Below are positions 23,442 to 27,813 of a DNA stretch of 27,813 nucleotides, piece after piece. Positions within the stretch are counted from its first letter, which is position 1; each line of letters starts with the position of its first letter. The stretch is from Deltaproteobacteria bacterium (GTDB taxonomy: Bacteria; Myxococcota_A; Polyangia; JAAYKL01). The notes below the pieces were generated by a model that did not search any database, was not told where the DNA came from, and saw only the letters and a list, made by a program, of their open reading frames with translations. A program made the position numbers and the translations under genes. The stretch lies in the NCBI GenBank assembly GCA_011389755.1, contig JAABTR010000042.1, forward strand, positions 1-27,813. The letters are read 5' to 3'.

Positions 23442-24619
23442 TGTCCAGACTCAAAAAAAGGCTCGCCCGCCACGTCGAGAAAGCGACAAAGGCGGCGCTG
23501 GAGACAAAACCGGCTTCCAATCTCGAAGGCGAAGAGGTGATCACCGAGCTGGGTCCCGTGTTTTGCCGAACCCTGCGCTTCGACCCCGCCTATCAGCACG
23601 GCGATACAAAGGTCACAGACTTTTTGTCGGTAGGCGCCGCGCTGCCGGTGCTCGCCGGCCAATCGGCCCCAACCGATCTGTGCCCGAGAGGGGCTGTCTT
23701 TCTCGACACCGAGACCACGGGCCTCGCCGGAGGAACCGGGACGATGCCTTTTTTGACGGGGCTCGCGTGGTTCGAACAAAGCGGCTGCCTGCGCGTGGAG
23801 CAATACTTGAGCCGCCACCCCGCCGAAGAACCGGCTCAGCTTCTCCTTGTAGCCAAGGCGCTGTCCCGAGCCGATTTCTTGGTGACCTTCAACGGCAAGG
23901 CCTTTGACGTGCCGCTCCTCAACACGCGCTTCATCCTGAATAGACAGAAGAACCCGGGCTACGCCCTCCCCCACTATGACTTGCTCCTCATCGCGCGGAG
24001 GATCTTCAAACGGCGCCTGGACAACTGCAAGCTGACCACCCTCGAGTCAACTGTCTTAAATTTCCATCGAGTCGGAGATATCCCGGGGGCAGAGATCCCC
24101 GCGGCGTACGCCGCCTTCTTGAGGGGTGGACCTGTGGAACCCATGGCGCGGATCCTCGAGCACAACGCCCTGGATCTCGCGGCGCTGGCGGCCCTGGCCG
24201 CAGTGCTGGAGCAGATGTACAACGAACCGGAGACCGTCGAGCACGTGCTCGATCACCTCGGGCTCGCCCGCGCGGCCCTGACCGCGGGACGAGATAGCGC
24301 GGCCCATCTCCATCTCACTCGGGCCGGAGGCAGCGCTTGCGACGACACCAGTGTGGAGGCGCAGCTTATGTCCGCGCGGGCCGCCGCGCGAGCAGGGGAC
24401 TGGACCGTCGCCTCAGCTCATTGGCTCGAGGCTCTCAAGCGACGTCCTGGCAACGCGGCGGCGCATCTGAGCCTGGCCAAGTATTTCGAGCACAAAACCC
24501 GAAGCTTCGCCCGCGCTCTCGAGCACGCCCCACACACGGCCGGCCTCGAAGGCGAAGGCGGCTCGGCTAAGCGCGTCGAGCGCCTGCTGCGAAAACTCTC
24601 AAAGGACGACAAGACATGA
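23441..24619 (+). CDS. mrfB: MrfB-like RNase H-fold exonuclease with TPR-like C-terminus
   Basis: MrfB (YprB) is a DEDD-family 3'-5' exonuclease that partners MrfA in mitomycin damage repair. The 392-residue protein starts at the ATG that overlaps the mrfA stop by one base. It contains exonuclease motifs FLDTETTGLAGGTGT (DxE), LVTFNGKAFDVPLLNTRF, a conserved DNCKLTTLE segment and EHNALDLAALAAL with the last catalytic Asp. After about residue 260 it is helical and Ala-rich with TPR-like pairs (a DWTVASAHWLEALKRRPGNA step). The mrfA-mrfB pairing supports both calls. Confidence 0.86.
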   Translation: MSRLKKRLARHVEKATKAALETKPASNLEGEEVITELGPVFCRTLRFDPAYQHGDTKVTDFLSVGAALPVLAGQSAPTDLCPRGAVFLDTETTGLAGGTGTMPFLTGLAWFEQSGCLRVEQYLSRHPAEEPAQLLLVAKALSRADFLVTFNGKAFDVPLLNTRFILNRQKNPGYALPHYDLLLIARRIFKRRLDNCKLTTLESTVLNFHRVGDIPGAEIPAAYAAFLRGGPVEPMARILEHNALDLAALAALAAVLEQMYNEPETVEHVLDHLGLARAALTAGRDSAAHLHLTRAGGSACDDTSVEAQLMSARAAARAGDWTVASAHWLEALKRRPGNAAAHLSLAKYFEHKTRSFARALEHAPHTAGLEGEGGSAKRVERLLRKLSKDDKT

Positions 24620-25677
24620 ATCGAGAAACCCCCATGCCCCGCGCCGTTTGGATCGGCCTTTCATCTCTCGGCATCTGGCTGACCCTCCTGGGGTGTGGTT
24701 CTTCAAGGCACCCCGAGAGTTATTCGGCGCCGGACGTCGACGTGTTGACCCAGGCCTCGGCCGCAGCGACCCTGAACATCGCCCATCCCCCTCCCGGCGA
24801 TGCCGAAGAGCGCGCGCCCGAGCCGGTTTCGCCGCCACCTCAAAGCTCGAGCCACGCGGGCGTTCCACCCGAGATCTTGAGGTTCTCATGGCGCCCGACC
24901 AAGGCCCCGGCCGGCCCCTACAGCTTCAAAGAGGCTGCAGATAGGCACGCCTTGGTCATCTTCCCCGGCGCCCAAAACCAGGAGCACCTCACGGTGATCG
25001 TCGGTTTCCACGGACAACCCAAGAGGGGCAAACCACCTCGCGAGTACGCGTTCGAGCCCACCGTCATCGACACCGCGTCGCGAGCTATCGCCCAAGGGGC
25101 CGCTCCCCCTGCCGTCTTGGTGCTTCCCACGTTCAAGTTTCGAGGACGAAACTGGCCGGGTTTCGACGCGAAGGCCTTTCGGGCCGAGATCGAGCGGATC
25201 CTGGCAAACAAGGGCATGACGCCCACCAGGTGGCTGGTCTTCGGCCACTCGGGCGCCGCGGGCTGCGGGGGACGTGGCCTCAACGAGGTTGACGGCATGC
25301 GCCCCGACGCCGTGGGATTCTTTGACACGTGCTTGGGTCTTGGGTGGTCCAGGCAGCTCCAGGCTCTGCGCACCCTCAAGATACCCTCGGTGAGCATCCA
25401 CTCCGTAGAGACCGCCGGGTTTCGGCCCAGGCAACGGCCGGAGTACCAACACCTGTTCGACTTCGGTCGCGCGTACGAGCCCGCCGGTCTCTCCCCGGTT
25501 TCTTGTCCAAGCGAGACTCCCGGCGCGAAGCTGCGGGAGCAAAATTTTCGATGCGCTGCTTCAAAAGACGGCTTCGCCGAAGGCTACGTTGTGGACTCGG
25601 GCACCGGCAAAGAAGCCCACGAAGCGCTCTTGCCCCTGGCGCTGCAGTACTTTCTCGAGCGCTTCGCCAGCCCCTAG
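24616..25677 (+). CDS. Lipoprotein with alpha/beta-hydrolase-like nucleophile elbow
   Basis: The 353-residue protein overlaps mrfB by 4 bases (ATGA). Its signal ends in lipobox LLGC (C27), followed by a Pro/Ser-rich linker to about residue 85. The rest resembles an alpha/beta hydrolase: strand LTVIVGFHGQ (oxyanion-like FHG), strand AVLVLPTF, nucleophile elbow LVFGHSGAAG (S212), and a possible catalytic His at H335 near the C-terminus. An esterase or peptidase acting at the cell envelope is possible; the substrate is unknown. Co-transcription with mrfAB is odd for an envelope protein and may reflect shared timing only. Its TAG stop shares CTAG with the convergent gene. Confidence 0.75.
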   Translation: MNRETPMPRAVWIGLSSLGIWLTLLGCGSSRHPESYSAPDVDVLTQASAAATLNIAHPPPGDAEERAPEPVSPPPQSSSHAGVPPEILRFSWRPTKAPAGPYSFKEAADRHALVIFPGAQNQEHLTVIVGFHGQPKRGKPPREYAFEPTVIDTASRAIAQGAAPPAVLVLPTFKFRGRNWPGFDAKAFRAEIERILANKGMTPTRWLVFGHSGAAGCGGRGLNEVDGMRPDAVGFFDTCLGLGWSRQLQALRTLKIPSVSIHSVETAGFRPRQRPEYQHLFDFGRAYEPAGLSPVSCPSETPGAKLREQNFRCAASKDGFAEGYVVDSGTGKEAHEALLPLALQYFLERFASP

Positions 25678-26411
25678 GGTGTTGTTTCGCCAGAGTCTTT
25701 TGCCAGCTGCTCGAGCAGCTCCGTGTCCACCTCCCCCGAGCCGAACCCCAAGTCGTCCAAAGACACCGGCGTCCCCGGTTTCGCTGGGCGCCGCGGTGGC
25801 GAGAGCTTCCGGCTCACGCCCAGATGCTGCAGCACGAACGCCACGCCCTCCCGGTGGGACTGAGACAAGGTCCAAACCACGTCTTTTTGGGGGAGCCAGA
25901 AGCGATGGGTCACAGGGTCGGCGAGCGAACCGTCCCCAACCAACTCCGCCTCCTCAGGCGTCCCGAACCGCCGGCTCAGCTCCTGTGCGAGACCGGCCTC
26001 CATTTTCTTCGGGACCACGATCTCGGCTCTTGCCAGGAGCCCGTCGACGAGGTCGGCTTTGAGCCGTATCGAGGTCGAGGGATCACCGGCGAGGGTCCCC
26101 CTACGCGTGCACCGCTCCACCCGGTGTCCCTCGGAGAAGCGCACCTCGATGCGCTTCTCTTCGATGTCCACGACGGACAACTCGATGCTCTCCTCGCAAG
26201 CCAGCGCTCCCCCGCTTTCTTCCATCAGCTCGGGCAAAACCTTTTCCAACGCGTCTTTCGCCTGCCCAAGCGGCACGCGCTCCCAGACGAGGCGCTGCGA
26301 GGTGTCGGCGTCTTCTTGCCCCGGGCTCGGACCTCCGTCGCAACGAGAGCACGACGTCAGGCTGTTACAAAAGGCGATCGCGACCGCCGCGGCAAAACAT
26401 CTCCCCAACAA
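25674..26411 (-). CDS. Putative lipoprotein, function unknown, probable TTG start
   Basis: The frame is open far upstream to 26906, but that part covers another gene and has no coding character. The plausible protein begins near the two TTG codons at 26411 and 26408, giving about 245 residues that start with GRCFAAAVAIAFCNSLTSC, a lipoprotein-like signal with LTSC before the mature part. No ATG or GTG start exists in frame near it, and the nearest GGAGAG is about 19 bases away. The mature protein is acidic, with beta-rich stretches such as IELSVVDIEEKRIEVRF and KADLVDGLLARAEIVVP. It follows the small gene at 26455 by 43 bases. Confidence 0.6.
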   Translation of the reverse strand: MLGRCFAAAVAIAFCNSLTSCSRCDGGPSPGQEDADTSQRLVWERVPLGQAKDALEKVLPELMEESGGALACEESIELSVVDIEEKRIEVRFSEGHRVERCTRRGTLAGDPSTSIRLKADLVDGLLARAEIVVPKKMEAGLAQELSRRFGTPEEAELVGDGSLADPVTHRFWLPQKDVVWTLSQSHREGVAFVLQHLGVSRKLSPPRRPAKPGTPVSLDDLGFGSGEVDTELLEQLAKDSGETTP

Positions 26412-26454
26412 TCCGATTTTTTTGGATTTTCTCTCCGGCGACCGCCGGCAATTT

Positions 26455-26628
26455 CTAGAGACCGAAATCGATGATGACGACCCCGCGGTCGCCGTCTTCC
26501 TCTTCGTCGAAGAAAGGATCGTAAAGCTCGTCGATGGTCGGCCGCTCGATATACAGCTCGTCCCGTCGCTCGCGCTTGCGCTCCTTTTCTCTTTTTCGGA
26601 TCTCCTCGATGATGTACGCAGGCAACAT
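26455..26628 (-). CDS. Small conserved-looking charged protein (MLPAYIIEE type)
   Basis: The 57-residue protein begins MLPAYIIEEIRKREKERKRE, continues RRDELYIERPTIDEL, and ends in an acidic stretch followed by RGVVIIDFGL. I recall short proteins with this head and tail in myxobacterial-type genomes, but the function is unknown. The start at 26628 is preceded by AAGGAAAAAG; an ATG six codons upstream is possible. The arginine-glutamate middle is probably one charged helix. A strong promoter lies about 75 bases upstream, and the lipoprotein gene follows on the same strand. Confidence 0.72.
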   Translation of the reverse strand: MLPAYIIEEIRKREKERKRERRDELYIERPTIDELYDPFFDEEEDGDRGVVIIDFGL

Positions 26629-26703
26629 TTCTTTTTCCTTACACACCCGACGCCGATTTGAAAGCCAGCCACTGTACTTTGTGGCGGTTTGTCGGCTATT
26701 ATT

Positions 26704-26732
26704 ATTGTAACCTGCTGGAATAACGACGTCAA
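26704..26732 (-). promoter_or_regulatory. Strong promoter of the small protein/lipoprotein unit
   Basis: Minus strand TTGACG (26732-26727), 17-base spacer, TACAAT (26709-26704). The start near 26697 gives a leader of about 70 bases. It lies in an A/T-rich intergenic region (26629-26898) that also holds the divergent promoter at 26815. Confidence 0.68.
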
Positions 26733-26814
26733 TTGCGAGTTACCTTCGTCTTCGCCCAATGGGTGTATGTTATTTATTTTGTTTGGTTTTTTATTCACTG
26801 TTGCACCTGAGGAC

Positions 26815-26843
26815 TTGACAATCCTTTGAAGCGAGGATAAACG
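26815..26843 (+). promoter_or_regulatory. Putative promoter of the small basic protein gene
   Basis: TTGACA (26815-26820, perfect), 17-base spacer, TAAACG (26838-26843); GATAAA at 26836-26841 with spacer 15 is an alternative -10. The leader would be about 50 bases. Confidence 0.5.
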
Positions 26844-26898
26844 ACCTTCTTTGTCGCAGCCTGCGGCTTGGTTTGAAGTATAAATAGGGAGGTCGATG

Positions 26899-27018
26899 AT
26901 GTACATTCACAAGCGCCGTCATGTCAAAAAGAGCCGAAATCGCTGCGCGCGCAAGAACGCCGGTCTGAAGGCGAAAAACCGCAGGCGCAAGCTGCGGGTT
27001 TCCGGCCTTAAGCACTAG
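26899..27018 (+). CDS. Very basic 39-residue protein, function unknown
   Basis: A short gene with GGGAGG 6 bases before the ATG at 26899 (another ATG directly before it, at 26896, is spaced too closely). The product begins MYIHKRRHVKKSRNRCARKN and ends RRRKLRVSGLKH; nearly half of its residues are Lys, Arg or His and there is almost no acid. Composition and size resemble small ribosome-associated proteins or RNA-binding peptides, but I do not recognise a family. It has a TTGACA promoter upstream and a hairpin 35 bases downstream, so it looks like a complete single-gene unit. Confidence 0.7.
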   Translation: MYIHKRRHVKKSRNRCARKNAGLKAKNRRRKLRVSGLKH

Positions 27019-27053
27019 CTCAAGCACTGCGAAAGTTTACCTGCATTTTCTCG

Positions 27054-27087
27054 TACCCGGTGATCCATGATCTCTGGGTATTGATGT
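27054..27087. terminator. Hairpin terminator between convergent genes
   Basis: TACCCGGTGATC (27054-27065), loop CAT, GATCTCTGGGTA (27069-27080) pair over 12 positions with two mismatches, followed on the plus strand by TTGATGTTTATT. It lies between the small basic gene and the end of the transporter gene. Confidence 0.45.
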
Positions 27088-27813
27088 TTATTCCGCGTTC
27101 CTGACGGAGCGCGCGGCCCCCACTTCGCCTCTCTCTTCACGCTCCCTGATGACGACGCGTCGCCCCTCGACCCGCAGCGCGGGCAGGATGACGAAGGTGG
27201 CCACCGCGCTGAGCACCATCGTCAAAGCCACGAGCAGACCAAATCGCCTCATCGGGACCATGTCCGACAAGGCCATCACCGAGAAGCCCGCGGCGACCTG
27301 GATCGCGTTAGACGCGATGGCCGGGCCTGAGTTGGCCGCCGTCCGAGCCAGGCTCTCGCCTTTTTTTCTCCTGCGCCACATAAAGTGAATGGCGTAGTCC
27401 ACCCCAATCCCCAGGGCGATGGCCGCTATCATGCTCGTGGACACGTCAATCGGAATGTGCGCCGCGCCCATGACACCGACGGACACCAGCAGCATCATCA
27501 GAGTCGGCACGATGCCCTTGAGGGCGGTTCGAAAAGACCGGAACGTGACCGACATAATGACAATGATGATTAGCAGCGCCACCAACATGGACCGCAGCTG
27601 GTTGGAGATCGTGCTTTTACCAAACGCGACATTGATCACCGGCTGTCCCGTCACCCAGGCCCGAACGTCCGTCCCCTTCGTGCCGGTGGCCTCAAACGCA
27701 TAGGCACGCGCTTTTAAGTCTGTGAGCGCCCACGCGATATCTTCTTTGAGCACAGCGCTCGGGCTCTCGACGCCGGCAGCCGCCAAAACCTCTGGCGCAA
27801 GCCTCGCGGCGAA
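27088..27813 (-). CDS. RND/MMPL-family transporter, C-terminal part
   Basis: The frame runs open to the right edge, so the start lies outside. The visible 241 residues begin in a periplasmic segment, then show membrane helices LVALLIIIVIMSVTF, GIVPTLMMLLVSVGVMGA, the family hallmark IAAIALGIGVDYAIHFMWR (Asp in the fourth helix block), IQVAAGFSVMALS, and LVALTMVLSAVATFVILPAL, ending in a charged cytoplasmic tail. This matches RND-superfamily exporters of the MMPL/hopanoid-RND type, which use the proton gradient to move lipids or other hydrophobic cargo. The substrate cannot be told from this part. Confidence 0.9.
   Translation of the reverse strand, partial: FAARLAPEVLAAAGVESPSAVLKEDIAWALTDLKARAYAFEATGTKGTDVRAWVTGQPVINVAFGKSTISNQLRSMLVALLIIIVIMSVTFRSFRTALKGIVPTLMMLLVSVGVMGAAHIPIDVSTSMIAAIALGIGVDYAIHFMWRRRKKGESLARTAANSGPAIASNAIQVAAGFSVMALSDMVPMRRFGLLVALTMVLSAVATFVILPALRVEGRRVVIREREERGEVGAARSVRNAE

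Noticed and set aside
25329..26474. Plus-strand 381-residue frame over the hydrolase and lipoprotein genes
   Set aside because: It spans two convergent genes with better evidence and is Arg/Leu/Pro-rich, typical of a shadow frame.
26412..26906. Upstream part of the long minus-strand frame of the lipoprotein gene
   Set aside because: It runs through the small gene at 26455-26628, its promoter and the divergent intergenic region; Ser/Arg-rich translation without coding character.
1..27813. Search for CRISPR arrays, tRNA/rRNA genes, insertion sequences and prophage attachment sites
   Set aside because: No regularly spaced repeats, cloverleaf-like sequences, transposase motifs or long direct repeats were noticed by eye; a computed repeat and tRNA scan would be needed to be certain.

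Overview
The window looks like chromosomal DNA from a high-GC Gram-negative bacterium of the old deltaproteobacterial assemblage, most likely Myxococcota, Bradymonadota or a relative. The evidence is indirect: many lipoproteins with lipoboxes, zinc-ribbon/FHA proteins, a GspE_N/HD-GYP/REC/DUF4388 fusion, a TPR lipoprotein next to mgtE, and a deltaproteobacterial-type NusA N-terminus. No rRNA, tRNA, CRISPR array, transposase or integrase was seen. The region reads as stable core plus lineage-specific genes, not a mobile island. No family call was checked against a database.

Layout, left to right. (1) 1-1008, minus strand: rimP-nusA (nusA cut by the left edge), with a strong intrinsic-terminator hairpin in its leader. 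(2) 1050-2665, plus: lipA-lipB lipoate synthesis. (3) 2662-3039, minus: small Roadblock-like protein. (4) 3225-5255, plus: long-form urocanate hydratase standing alone, closed by a bidirectional terminator. (5) 5319-7381, minus: two tandem proteins, each with two zinc ribbons and two FHA domains. (6) 7648-10664, plus: tlpA-like lipoprotein, AmrS-like radical SAM enzyme, DUF72 protein, and a FitA/VapC-type antitoxin-toxin pair whose PIN toxin lacks the first catalytic Asp. (7) 10953-12877, plus: a secreted FlgO/TolB-like plus beta-barrel protein and a small secreted protein. (8) 13016-15961, plus: TPR lipoprotein, mgtE and recO, tightly packed. (9) 16113-17948, plus: HEAT-like lipoprotein behind a near-consensus promoter. 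(10) 18003-20921, minus: a four-domain signalling protein with a degenerate HD-GYP and an altered receiver, then a Fic-fold protein with a destroyed catalytic motif. (11) 21120-25677, plus: MrfA-like helicase and MrfB-like exonuclease (mitomycin-type DNA repair) followed by a lipoprotein with a hydrolase-like elbow. (12) 25674-26628, minus: small conserved-looking protein and a lipoprotein with no ATG start. (13) 26899-27018, plus: 39-residue, very basic protein. (14) 27088-27813, minus: C-terminal part of an RND/MMPL transporter.

The recurring theme is altered active sites. The PIN toxin, the HD-GYP domain, the receiver domain and the Fic protein all keep their fold signatures but have lost key residues. 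The most testable regulatory observation is the terminator in the rimP-nusA leader, which would let NusA limit its own synthesis. Two genes (lipA, mrfA) have promoter-like sequences so close to the start codon that leaderless or nearly leaderless mRNAs are likely.
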